Source of the DNA: Carex sylvatica
Taxonomy: Eukaryota; Streptophyta; Magnoliopsida; Poales; Cyperaceae
DNA length: 64,000 nucleotides
Direction: 5' to 3'
Assembly (NCBI GenBank): GCA_964058845.1
Contig: CAXKVR010000034.1
Span: 186,001-250,000 of the forward strand
Shown here: in pieces, positions 45,571 to 57,619 of the stretch
Layout: the number at the start of each line of letters is the position of its first letter
Position numbering within the stretch: the first letter of the stretch is position 1
Made by a program: the position numbers and the translations under genes
Notes under the pieces: generated by a model
Told to the model about the DNA's origin: nothing
What the model saw: only the letters and a program-made list of their open reading frames with translations
The model's database searches: none

Positions 45571-45740
45571 ACAAGAGGTATCTCAACTTTTGCGTGACCG
45601 AAGTGTCCTTAGCCTTTTCGGGGGTGATGTAAGGGGTCAGTATTATGTGTGCTTTGAGATTCGTGTAGAACGTATTTAAACGGTTGAGATTTTTCATAAA
45701 GTCACGCAAAGTTTGAGATATCTCAGAGGATACGAATTAG
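45571..45740. mobile_element. Small inverted-repeat element (MITE), family A (copy 2)
   Basis: The left arm 'gaggtatctcaacttttgcg' plus 'tgac' is complementary to the right arm 'gtcacgcaaagtttgagata' plus 'tctcagaggat'. The interior shares 'ttcgggg', 'cagtattat' and 'gtgctt' with 5158-5318. It lies just upstream of the secreted-protein gene. Confidence 0.75.
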
Positions 45741-46942
45741 GGGTCAGAGGGCTTAAAACTGTAAGTTCCTCTCCTATATCCCAGATTTAGTTGGATTGAT
45801 CTAAAAGGATCATAAGCATTAATTTCAGATCCAACGGTCGAGATATTAAGTAGTGATCCAATGAATTCTTTTGCATTGGAGAGAATCCACACTTGTTAGA
45901 GAAGGTTGAAAAAGTTTTGGGGGGAGAGAGAATCCGAAAAAGTTGCATCAGTACTTTGAGAATTTTTTTTTTTTGATCAGTACTTTGAGAATTCGTTTTA
46001 TAAATAAGACATAAAGATAGATAGCTCCCAGAAGTTTAAATCTAAGTAGAAGCTAGCTACCTACTCTATACTGATGCACATCTTTTTATGTTCTACCAGT
46101 GAAACGCAGTAATTTATGTCCTGAAATGTTTTGGCATATGTTAGTTAGTTTCACATTCAAACTGATACTGATACATTTTGAGACTTTTTCTTTCACAAAT
46201 TTTTGGTAAATCATGCATTCATGCTTAAATTTCAACATTTGAGGAAGTGTATTTTATGAACCTGAATTACCAAACTGTGGAAAGATCAGCATGTTTTGTT
46301 AAGGTTTTCTTAAGAGTCAGAGGCACAGCAAAGCACATGCAACAAAGGAGACTTTGGTAGCTTTTTGTCTCAATCATGGTCCTAAGATTACTTTCTAAAG
46401 GCGTTATTATCAAATACCAAGCAAATCCAATAACTTTTTCAAATAATTTACAGGTAGATTCAACTTTGGTCTTTGGAGAGCAACAGAAAAGAGGCGCTGC
46501 TTTTGATTACACAGACAAAGAGAAAATGGGGTCGTACCGCGGCGCGTGATACCGTTTTTGTTTGTATCTCCCTGCCTTGTTTCGGATATATCACGAATCC
46601 AGTCTCGTTTTGCATGCACAATATTTCGGATTTCGGGATGTAAATTTTGGATAGCAATCAGTGATTAATTATAGTTCAGTGAGTTGCTCCCCACTAAGCA
46701 CAACATATCCCTTCCGTTCAAACCGTTGTAAGTTGTAACTAATATATCATCTCATTATCTCATTAAATTTCAAAAAAAAAAAAAAAAATGAGATCTACCT
46801 TTATTTTTTTTATTTTTTAATGACAAGAAAACAATGTTTCACATGTGTGAAAGGTAGGATGTGTTTCTTTATTCTTAATAATTTATCGGAAGGGATATGT
46901 TGATGCTTATAATCGTATTATCTAAAAATCGATACATCTAGT
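45741..46942. other. Spacer without a recognised gene
   Basis: An open stretch on the minus strand at 46410-46660 has mixed codon use (around RDWIRDISETRQGDTNKN) but no start context, splice partner or family match that I recognise. Otherwise AT-rich. Confidence 0.35.
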
Positions 46943-47629
46943 TAGTGGTTTGACACTACCCGCCTAGGGCAGCTCGTGCCCGGTATGTCCGTGCTTTATG
47001 TCCGGAGTGTCTGTGCCCGAGCCTGGGTATAGGACGGGTAAACGGGTACACGGGTAGGAGTATAAAATAGATAGGGCACGCCTTTTCGGAAAAAAATCCG
47101 ACCATACCCGGACCGTTTTATCCGTACCCTATACCCGTGTGCTCGTGCCCGTGAATCCGTGTGTCCGTACCCGTGAACTCATGTGCTCGTGCCCGCACCC
47201 GTATATCCGTGTATCCTATACTCGTGTACCCGTATCTGTACTCGTTTTTTTTTTTTAATTTCAAAATTTTCAATATTTCCCTCCTCCCACTGGTTCAAAC
47301 AAAACCGGGACCGGACCAGTCAAATCAAACCAGACCGGCCGGGCCCACCCGAGTCACTTCTGTTTTTTTTTTTTCAAATTTTATTTCCCCTCTAACATTT
47401 TCTTTAAATACACCATCTTCCTCTCCAGATTTTCACACTCTCTCAATCTCTCAATATCTCATTTTATTATTCACAATTTTTAGATTTATTATTTTCAAAA
47501 AATATAGTTGTAAATTTAATTAATTCTACAAATACGCAAACGGAATTACGAAGGTATCGAAATTACGAAGTTCGGTACCTCCCGCAAGATTTATCCGCGA
47601 AATTTAAAAGGTTACATTTATTTCATGTT

Positions 47630-50600
47630 AGATTAATTTATTTTTGTAGAGTAAATTTAGTTTAAGTTATATTTATTGAATATTAAGTAATTAGATTTGT
47701 TAGATTTGTTAAATTTATTAAGTAATTAGATTTGTTAGATTTATTTTATGTTAGATATGTTAAATTTGTTAAGTAATTAGATTTATTTTGAATAGTTAGA
47801 TTTTATTTTTGAAATGTTGAATTTATTTTTAATAGGTTAAATAAATAGGTTAGAATTATTTTTGTGAATATGTGAAGTAATTAGATTTGTTTTGAATATG
47901 TTAGATTTTATTTTTGAAATTCGGATTTATTTTTAATAGGTTAAAAAAATGTGTTAGAATTAATTTTGTGAATATGTGAAGTAATTATATTTGTTTTGAA
48001 TATGTTAGATTTTATTTTTGAAATTCGGATTTATTTTTAATAGGTTAAAAAAATGTGTTAGAATTATTTTTGTGAATATGTGAAGTAATTATATTTGTTT
48101 TGAATAGGTTAGATTTATTTTTCAAAATGTTGAATTTATTTTTAATAGGTTAAAAAATTTTGTTAGATTTTTTTTTTGAATATGTGAAGTAATTAGATTT
48201 GTTTTGAATAGGTTAGATTTTATTTTTGAAATTCGGATTTATTTTTAATAGGTTAAAAAAATGTGTTAGATTATTTTTGTGAATATGTGAAGTAATTATA
48301 TTTATTTTGAATATGTTAGATTTATATTTCAAAACGATGGATTTATTTTTAATAGGTTAAATAAATAGGTTAGAATTATTTTTTTGAATATGTGAAGTAA
48401 TTAGATTTGTTCTGAATAGGTTAGATTTTATTTTTGAAATGTTAGATTTATTTTTAATAGGTTAAATAAATAGGTTAGAATTATTTTTTTGAATATGTGA
48501 AGTAATTAGATTTGTTTTGAATAGGTTAGATTTTATTTTTGAAATTCGAATTTATTTTTAATAGGTTGAATTAGAATTATTTTTGTGAATATGTGAAGTA
48601 ATTATATTTGTTTTGAATATGTTAGATTTTATTTTTGAAATTCGGATTAATTTTTAATAGGTTAAAAAAATGTGTTAGAATTATTTTTGTGAATATGTGA
48701 AGTAATTATATTTGTTTTGAATAGGAGATTTATTTTTCAAAATGTTGAATTTATATTTAATAGGTTAAAAAATTTTGTTAGAATTATTTTTGTGAATATG
48801 TGAAGTAATTATATTTGTTTTGAATATGTTAGATTTTATTTTTGAAATTCGGATTAATTTTTAATAGGTTAAAAAAATGTGTTAGAATTAATTTTGTGAA
48901 TATGTGAAGTAATTATATTTGTTTTGAATAGGTTAGATTTATTTTTCAAAATGTTGAATTTATTTTTAATAGGTTAAAATTTTTTGTTAGATTTTAAAAA
49001 AAAAATGTGAAGTAATTAGATTTGTTTTGAATAGGTTAGATTTTATTTTTGAAATTCGAATTTATTTTTAATAGGTTAAAAAAATGTGTGACAATTATTT
49101 TTTTGAATATGTGAAGTAATTATATTTGTTTTGAATAGGTTAGATTTTATTTTTGAAATTCGAATTTATTTTTAATAGGTTAAAAAAATGTGTTTGAATT
49201 ATTTTTGTGAATATGTGAAGTAATTATATTTGTTTTGAATAGGTTAGATTTTATTTTTGAAATTCGGATTTATTTTTAATAGGTTAAAAAAATGTGTTAG
49301 ATTATTTTTGTGAATATGTGAAGTAATTATATTTATTTTGAATATGTTAGATTTATATTTCAAAACGATGGATTTATTTTTAATAGGTTAAATAAATAGG
49401 TTAGAATTATTTTTTTGAATATGTGAAGTAATTAGATTTGTTCTGAATAGGTTAGATTTTATTTTTGAAATGTTAGATTTATTTTTAATAGGTTAAATAA
49501 ATAGGTTAGAATTATTTTTTTGAATATGTGAAGTAATTAGATTTGTTTTGAATAGGTTAGATTTTATTTTTGAAATTCGAATTTATTTTTAATAGGTTGA
49601 ATTAGAATTATTTTTGTGAATATGTGAAGTAATTATATTTGTTTTGAATATGTTAGATTTTATTTTTGAAATTCGGATTAATTTTTAATAGGTTAAAAAA
49701 ATGTGTTAGAATTATTTTTGTGAATATGTGAAGTAATTATATTTGTTTTGAATAGGAGATTTATTTTTCAAAATGTTGAATTTATATTTAATAGGTTAAA
49801 AAATTTTGTTAGAATTATTTTTGTGAATATGTGAAGTAATTATATTTGTTTTGAATATGTTAGATTTTATTTTTGAAATTCGGATTAATTTTTAATAGGT
49901 TAAAAAAATGTGTTAGAATTAATTTTGTGAATATGTGAAGTAATTATATTTGTTTTGAATATGTTAGATTTATTTTTCAAAATGTTGAATTTATTTTTAA
50001 TAGGTTAAATTTTTTTGTTAGATTTTAAAAAAAAAAAATGTGAAGTAATTAGATTTGTTTTGAATAGGTTAGATTTATTTTTGAAATTCGAATTTATTTT
50101 TAATAGGTTAAAAAAATGTGTGAGAATTATTTTTTTGAATATGTGAAGTAATTATATTTGTTTTGAATATGTTTGATTTTATTTTTGAAATTCGAATTTA
50201 TTTTTAATAGGTTAAAAAAATGTGTTTGAATTATTTTTGTGAATATGTGAAGTAATTATATTTGTTTTGAATAGGTTAGATTTATTTTTCAAAATGTTGA
50301 ATTTATTTTTAATAGGTTATAAAATTTTGTTAGATTTTTTTTTTTTGAATATGTGAAGTAATTAGATTTGTTTTGAATAGGTTAGATTTTATTTTTTAAA
50401 TTCAGATTTATTTTTAATAGGTTAAAAAAATGTGTTAGATTATTTTTGTAAATATATGAAGTAATTATATTTGTTTTGAATAGGTTAGATTTATTTTTCA
50501 AAATGTTGGATTTATTTTTAATAGGTTAAATAAATAGGTTAGAATTATTTGTTTGAATATGTGAAGTAATTAGATTTGTTTTGAATAGGTTAGATTTTAT

Positions 50601-50735
50601 TTTTGAAATTCAGATTTATTTTTAATTGGTTAAAAAAATGTGTTAGAATTATTTTTGTGAATATGTCAAGTAATTATATTTGTTTTGAATATGTTAGATT
50701 TTATTTTTGAATATGTGAAGTAATTATATTTGTTT
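47630..50735 (+). repeat. Satellite array of ~105-bp units with 1,031-bp higher-order duplication
   Basis: About 30 units, each with 'gaatatgtgaagtaatta', 'ttgttttgaataggttaga' and 'tttatttttaataggttaaa'. Unit variants identify a higher-order repeat: 'caaaacgatgg' at 48330 and 49361, 'ataggagatt' at 48721 and 49752, and 'gttagattttaaaaaa' at 48987 and 50018 are all exactly 1,031 bp apart. The array ends just before transposase-like coding sequence. Confidence 0.9.
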
Positions 50736-50763
50736 TAAATTCTGTTTTTTAATTTATATTAGA

Positions 50764-50940
50764 CTTGTGTGCTTGAAAGATTGGATTGCTGCTGAAGAGC
50801 GCATGCAACATGTGCCTCAACAACCATCATCATCTGAAGCCGACACTGAAGAAAGCGGTACCGAGGCTCGGCACGGGGTTAATTCAGATTCAGACGGTGC
50901 CAAAGAGAGCGAACAATGGTATATGAATCCAAACTACTAG
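50764..50940 (+). pseudogene. hAT transposase C-terminal fragment
   Basis: Fifty-eight codons plus TAG: LVCLKDWIAAEERMQ, then an acidic/Ser-rich tail ending EQWYMNPNY. The opening is the end of the hAT dimerisation domain (compare LFEGLSCAQNWLRADFE in the element at 57620). Codon composition differs sharply from the flanking array. The rest of the transposase is absent. Confidence 0.7.
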
Positions 50941-52115
50941 ATAGGTAGTGTCGGTATAAATTTCTAATCTCTTTTAATATTTATAGTTATTTTTTAAATT
51001 ATAAATTTCTAAACATTTCAATTATTTTTTAAATTATTAATTTTAAATAAGAATTACTAAAAAAAAAAAGTTAGAACTCCGCTTATGTTATTTTACATAG
51101 TCGGTCCCAAGTCCGGAATAAAGGAGGAGGGTAACTTTTATTTTTTAATCTATTGCTTTAAAATAATTTATAATTATTTTAAAAGTAATTGATTTAAGAA
51201 AAATTTTATTTTTATTTTATTGTTTTAAATTTTCTGATTTAATTATATTTTTTATTTATATTTTATTCAACCTATTAAAAATAAATGAACGTTTAGGAAA
51301 TATATTATCAATTTAAAATGAACGTTGAGAAAATATATTATCAATTTAAAATGTAAACTAAAAATTTCTAGATATAAATAAATTATGAAACTATATAATT
51401 AGAATGAGAATTTGAAAATAAAATAAAATGACTCGTGTAAAGAAATAAATAAATACATTTGTACTTAGTCGAATAAATATACAAATTTTTGCATGAATAA
51501 TTTATATATATAAATTGCAAATTTTATTTATTTATATACACTATTTGACATTGAACTATTCTGATTTTAAAAGTCGAATTATAAACACGTAATAATATTC
51601 GTACAACACCGTAAAAAAATAGAAAAAAAAACCCCGACCTGCTCCTACCCGGACCGCCCTACCCCTCAAGGGTACAACGGACACAGATATAAGATGGGCA
51701 GGACACGGTTTTAAAAAAAAAATCATGATGCCAACCCGTGGTACCTGTCTAACTGTGATACCCATGCCTGATCCCTACCCGTACTCATGCCCGGGTATGC
51801 TCAGCCCGCTCTGCCCCTACCCGAGAGCAAATCACTGCATCAGTAAAATAACTATTAATAATAAAAAGCAAAATTGTAGGTATGCTTTTTATTATACAGA
51901 TAGTTTATATTATAAATATGTTGTAATTTAAAAATCGTTTGGTCGTTAATTGAATGTCTACAATATTCAATAGATTATCAGTATGTTTTCAAATTGCACC
52001 AAGCTTGATGCACAACCTGAATAAACTATTAAAAAAAATCTATAAATTTAATTAACTTTTGATAGTTCTATAATTTATTGTTGTGGCTATCAAACACAAA
52101 TGTGTTTGTTGTCGG

Positions 52116-53380
52116 CAGTGGCGTAGCTAGAATTTGAGTCAGGGGTGGGCAGAATAATTCAACAATAGATACAAAATTTTGAACAAATTCAACGATTTAT
52201 ACAATGATCTGATAAGTCCAACAATTCACCAAGAAATATGAAAATTTCAAAAAAATTCAACAATTCAAGAATTCATCTATTGACCTAATAACTTCAACAA
52301 TCCAACAATAAGTACGAAATTTTCTAGTCAATGACATTGAAGCGAGCAATCCTCTACGATTCTTCATCTTCTGAAATCTTTGCATAATTTTCTCATTATT
52401 CACATGGGCAAACACATCCTTTTCAATATAAATAATCAAATAATCATTCATCCATTAATCTCCCATTTTATTCCTTAAGCGACTTTTTACCACATTCATT
52501 GTCGAAAATACCCTCATGTGATTCTTGTGAAGGTGAATAAATTGGAGATTTAGATGTCCTCTTATAGTACTTGTCCATCTTTGATACTCTAATAGACAGA
52601 AATTTAGGGTTCAGCTCAATTTTACAAAATCAACCTAAAGCGGGTATAAACAGAAATTTAGGGTATAAATTATGCAATTTGAGTAGAATAAAACAGAAAT
52701 TTGGGTATAAACAGAAATTTCTAAAATTTGGGTATAAACAGAAATTTCTACTCAATATGGGGATAAACAGAAATTTCTACTCAATTTTATCCAATTTGAG
52801 TAGAATGAAAACATATTTGTATTCAATTTTATCCAACTCGGTAGTCGCTACTGATTTTATCAATTTATAAATAAAAATTAAATAGAGTTAGGGTTCAAAC
52901 CGTCAATCTATCGCTAGAGCAGGGTCTGCCTCCGTGAATCAGCGAGCAGGGTTGAATCGCCTCTACTTTGCTCTGAATCTCCTCCGTGCTTCGCTTTGAA
53001 TTGCCTCCATAAACCCTTTGCTTTGAATCGCCACTGCAGCTCTGCTTCTTTCTTTTGAATCAGCGAAGGGTTGAACGGGTCACGCCTCTGCTTCTTTTTA
53101 TTGACAGGGACCCTAAAAATCTCATCTCTGCTTCTTTCTTTGAACGAGCCACGCTAAGGAATTAATTGGGCTTCTTGCACATGATTGCAATTTTCTATTC
53201 CTAAATTAGAGGTAGGAATTATTTGGCCACGCCAAGGGTTGTGGGCTACAGAGGTCAGAGGGAGGCAACAAATAAATTAGAGGTAGGCAGAGGCTAAAAA
53301 TACTATACCCGATCCAAAAAAAAATCAATTTTCAGGGGTAGGCAACTGCCCACCCATGAAAACAGCTGGCTCCTCCTCTG
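52116..53380 (-). mobile_element. hAT element relic (ZMYM1-like/TTF-type transposase lineage)
   Basis: Ends cagtggcgtagctagaattt and (reverse complement of the right end) cagaggaggagccagctgtt. Flanks gttgtcgg (52108-52115) and gttgttgg (53381-53388) are an 8-bp duplication with one change. Inside, on the minus strand near 52310-52451, DYLIIYIEKDVFAHV and IMQRFQKMKNRRGLL match the C-terminal tail of plant hAT transposases annotated as ZMYM1-like. 'gtataaacagaaattt' is repeated about five times at 52636-52780. Confidence 0.75.
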
Positions 53381-53388
53381 GTTGTTGG

Positions 53389-53880
53389 TATAGTTTATGG
53401 AGTAAGGTTATAGTACCATGCATAATGCATGTTAGTCCGCATTAAGGTTCTAAATAGTGATTATTATGTTATTATTTTTAAGGTCCGATAAAACTATAGT
53501 TACGCTATAGTTAGTTATTATGACGTCCAATAAAAGAAACGGTTGATAGACTTATAATCTTTGAAGTCTGAAAAAGTTAGAACACAACTATTGTGTAGCT
53601 ACAGTTAGCTATTTAAAACACAGGCCTATACTATGAATCAATATGTTCATTTATAAAATTTAAATAGTATCTAAACCATTCAACATAATCTCCATATAAA
53701 AATTAACATTTACATAATCAAGCATCAGAATCAGATTTACAAGTACTTTATGCATTCTGTATAAGCGCTTGACTCTTAATTTGGGAGTATCCGTTTGAGC
53801 TCAATTTGACTTGGTCAAACTTAAACCGAACGAGAAGAGAGAAGACAGAAGAGCGCGTGCTTCTACTTGGGCCTCAACAA
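53389..53880. other. Spacer, nothing recognised
   Basis: AT-rich with no ORF or repeat family that I can support. Confidence 0.35.
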
Positions 53881-54302
53881 GAAGTATATATGAGTTTGAT
53901 CAGTATGAGATCAGTGTTATTTAGTTTATATAACACCAACTCTAAAACCTATCGAATCGACTTCGAATGACTAATTCAAACCAATTTATATTATGTGTGA
54001 TGCGTTTACATATACAATTTTTATATTTTCAAGTTATTTTAGTATCAAATTAAGCGATAAAAATATTGAAAAATTAATGTATTAAAATTAACTTAAAAAC
54101 TCACATATTTGACCGCTTGATCTAATACTAAATAAATTCGAAAAGTTATAAATTTTGCATGTAAACGCACAACTAATGAAGTAGATCGGTTTGAACGGTT
54201 TGAATTTACCGTTTGAAGTCGATTTGATAGGTTTTAGAGTTTGTGTTATATAGATTGAAATGACACTGATATTATACTAACCAAACTCAGTATATATGCC
54301 TT
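53881..54302. mobile_element. Foldback MITE of about 420 bp, family F
   Basis: The left arm (gaagtatatatgagtttgat, atcagtgttatttagtttat, ctaaaacctatcgaatcgac) is mirrored by the right arm (gtcgatttgataggttttag, atatagattgaaatgacact, aaactcagtatatatgcc). A/T-rich centre, no ORF. Confidence 0.75.
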
Positions 54303-54379
54303 ACCGCCTTCAAGGCACTGGACCTCAAAATGTCCGGTTTAATGATAATGGAGAAGGGCCAGTGCTAAATGTGGTCCAC

Positions 54380-56450
54380 TAGAGGTTGGATAAAATCCGG
54401 CCAGGCTCAACCTGGACCGATTCGCTCGTGCCCACTGTTCAGGGTATCCGTATCCGTGCCCGGGTATAGACAGGTAAACGGATACACGGGTTCGGGTATG
54501 AAACGGACCGATTACGTTTTTTTGAAAAAAACCCAATCTAACTCGAGTCCGTGTCAACCCATGCCCGCCCGTTGTACCCTACCCGTTGTACCTGTATGCC
54601 CTATCTGTTTTTTTTTTATTTCAAATTTCAAATATTTTTATTTATATTTTATTATTTTAAAGCAATTAATTTAAGATATTTTTTATTTGAAAAAATTAGT
54701 TTCATGTCACTCTCAAATGGTGAATTTAAAAAATATCATTTCAAAATTTTATTTTTGCTAAATGCCACTCCAAATTACATTTAGTAAGAAAATTACCACA
54801 AATACCATATTAATATATATTTGTAATAAAAAATAAACATAACATGTTAAATATTTTTGTATATTTCAAAAATACCCTCAGTCCCTACCACACACCCGAA
54901 CTGAGGCTTAGCCAGCCTCTGATGGTGCGATCGAGTCAATCAGGTGCGATCGAGTCAATCAGGTATGATGCGTGCGGATCTGGTTTCGATTGAAGATAAA
55001 CGGTGGGTTTGACGTGGCAGGAAGAATAGAGAAGTACATGTGTTTTCTTCTCTTTCCTGCGCTGTGCTAAAGAGGCAACTCTTCTTCATCTGATCTCTAG
55101 GTGCGTCCTACACTTCGTGACCTCTTACTCTGAAAGCTTCATTCGAAGGATAACCCCAGCTCTCCATCGAACATGCTACAAAAGACCATTCAGGTACTCT
55201 TATTTCATCACTGTTGTCCTCCTTTACAGCTAAAATATGATTATATTATACCATAAAAAGAAAGAATTTTAGCAAAGTCACATCTGAAATTGTCAATTTC
55301 ATAATTAGTTTTCTAATTGTTCTTGTCAATATATCTACGTTTCAATTAGGGACAAGACTAACACAATTAAGCATGTGGGAGTTGCGGAGAGACACAAAAT
55401 GAGTAATGAAATTACAAGAGGACGAATTCATCTGACTATCGATTTTATTGAGAAATTCTGAAATGATTGGAAGAGATGAAGTAATAAACTTGAAAAAAAT
55501 ATCACCAACGGAGCAAAGCAGCGACCAGGAGGAGTGGGAAGCGTTGATCTGTTGAGGCTGGAAGGTAGTAAGCGAATGAGGAGAAAGGGAGGGGAAGAAC
55601 TGAGTGCGAAAGAGATGAGCAGCAAGAGGAGATTGGGAGAAATGGAGCCGATATCTCCAAGGAACGAAAACCTCAACATCCTCTAAGTGACTGAGGGTAT
55701 TTTTGAAATTATTGTTACAAATGTATATTATGGTATTTGTGGCAATTTTTATAAATATAATTTGGAGTGGTATTTAAAAAAAAAAATTTTAAGGTGGTAT
55801 TTTTTTAAATTCATCATTTTGAAATAATATGGAACTAATTTTCTCTTTTTATTTATATTTTATTTAACCTATTAAAAATAAATAAACGTTTAAAAAATAC
55901 ATTATCAATTTAAAATGTAAACTAAAAATTTTGAGGTATAAATAAATTATGAAATTATATAATTAGAATGAGAATTTAAAAATAAAATAAAATGACTCGT
56001 GTAAAGAAATAAAAAAATAGATTTGTACTTAGTCGAATAAATATATAAATTTTCGCACGAATAATTTTTATATATAAGCTACAAATTTTATTTATTTAGG
56101 AATTATAAAGATTTGACTTCATAATTTTATGTATATATATATATATACACACTATTTGATATTGAACTATTCAGATTTTAAAAGTCGAATTATAAACACG
56201 TAATAATATTCGTACGACACTGTAAAAAAAAAACAGAAGAAAAAAACAAAAAAAAAACCGGACCGGACCGTTCAGCCCCCGTACCTATGAACCCGAGACG
56301 AGTACGGGTATGAAACAGATAAGGTAGAGTTTTTGAAAAAAAAACCTGTATACCCATGCCCATTCTACCTGAGTACCCGTACCCGTTCTACCCGTTATCT
56401 GCCACGAATTTATCCGAATCCAACCCGAGGTACCCGTTAGCCAATCACTA
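54380..56450. mobile_element. Non-autonomous hAT-like element related to 46943-51836, invaded by another element
   Basis: Left end agaggttggataaaatccgg, right end (reverse complement) tagtgattggctaacgggta. Flanks ggtccact (54373-54380) and ggtccaca (56451-56458) suggest an 8-bp duplication, possibly overlapping the first base of the element. Subterminal 'acccg/gggta' words and the last 600 bp are shared with the element at 46943. It lacks the satellite array and any transposase. Confidence 0.65.
54690..55850. mobile_element. Nested long-TIR element with GC-richer cargo (Pack-MULE-like)
   Basis: Arms of about 180 bp are imperfect reverse complements: 'ggtgaatttaaaaaatatca', 'aatgccactccaaatta', 'accacaaataccatatta' and 'aaaaataccctcagt' on the left are each mirrored on the right. 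Between them (54890-55690) is markedly GC-richer DNA, including a direct repeat of ggtgcgatcgagtcaatca (54925 and 54944) and an 83-codon minus-strand ORF of Ser/Leu/Pro-rich type. Transposon ends around a captured-looking segment resemble a Pack-MULE, but no parent gene is recognised. Confidence 0.6.
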
Positions 56451-56610
56451 GGTCCACACAAGCAGGATACACGTGAGTGGAGCATTGTTACTTGTTTTTC
56501 ATCAGATGGGGACCACCAGCGTTGTTAATGAATACTACCTCACAGTTGGAGATGGACAGGAGGCCTCTATAACACGATAAATGACAACTGAATGAGAGAG
56601 TAATTGAGGA

Positions 56611-56793
56611 GGAAACAAATCTGCTGTGATTCTTGAGAATCACAGACTTTGTTTTTTTAAATCTATCCATTTATTTATTTTAAAATTTGTGCATAAAAAA
56701 TAATAGATTTTGAGATTTGTGCATTTAAATAATAAAGGGATTGATTTGAAAAGGCAGGAACTGCAATTCTTTTGACAATCACAGCAGATTTTA
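56611..56793. mobile_element. Foldback MITE, family B (copy 3)
   Basis: 'ggaaacaaatctgctgtgat' with 'tcttgagaatcaca' at the left faces 'acaatcacagcagatttt' at the right. An internal 'tttgtgcat' phrase is duplicated. Confidence 0.65.
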
Positions 56794-56799
56794 TATTTG

Positions 56800-57611
56800 G
56801 ATGGAGTGAGAATATGTTAGTTTTAGAATTAATCGGAATAACTTGTTTTATATTTAGTTGGATTAAAATAGTTAGAACAGAGAATCTAAATCTTTTGTCT
56901 TCATTAAAATTAGTTATTTTTATAAAAAAGTAAGATAATAAGACATTGCACACTTAGAATCAAAATTTGCTATCAATGCAGGGCACATTTTACACATTCG
57001 TCCTTCTATTAATGCAAATTTTGAATATTAAATGGGCATCAATTTTCTGCCATTACAAGCATTTGTAAACCTCAATTAAGAATCCTTCATCAAGTGAATT
57101 AACGAAGAAAATTGTTAATCTTGATCAGGAATTTTTGAAATGAACATCTATTTTTTAGAACAATTTTGGAATTCATTGCAATATGAATTTTTAAACAATC
57201 GAATGTAACAAAATTTGCATGGTACACATTTTCACGTTACAGAAAACAAAATCTCAACTAGAGGCCGAGTAGGACATCAAAGTGGATTGCTTACTTAACG
57301 TTATTAATAATGAATTAAGATAATACTAAATACGAGTCTATATTTATTTTTTATTTCATTTAAATTAGAAAAATATCAAACTGTTTGCTTTTATACCTGT
57401 GGTCAAGGTCAAATATTATGAATAGTTCTTGTATTTCAACATATGCAAACTAGATAGTCGTATCAAGCTTAGTCAAGAAGGAATATTTTTTCTTTAGTGT
57501 AGAAGATTTAAATTCGAAACCGACTAGATAATTTGTGCCTAAATATTAAAAATGGAAGATTTGAATCATTTTGATAACTTGAGAAAACAAACAAAAAAAG
57601 GTACAAACTTC
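56800..57611. other. AT-rich spacer, no gene
   Basis: No repeat family or ORF recognised before the hAT element target duplication. Confidence 0.35.
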
Positions 57612-57619
57612 TTTGTACG

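Larger units (their letters stand above)
46943..51836 (+). mobile_element. hAT-like element whose interior is a satellite array
   Basis: Left end tagtggtttgacactacccg, right end (reverse complement) cagtgatttgctctcgggta. Both subterminal zones are GC-rich with repeated 'acccg/cgggta' words, in contrast to an AT-rich middle. The end form CAGTG(G/A)TTTG fits hAT. Possible flanks catctagt / catcagta are only partly alike. Inside: the ~105-bp array (47630-50735) and a transposase C-terminal piece (50764-50940). The right 600 bp match 55850-56450 of a related element. Confidence 0.65.

Noticed and set aside
46410..46657. Minus-strand ORFs with mixed codon use
   Set aside because: No recognisable family, no splice partners and two competing frames; not enough to call a gene.
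47161..47523. 120-codon ORF over the left hAT subterminal region
   Set aside because: Composition follows the repeated acccgt words and T-runs; it overlaps transposon terminal sequence.
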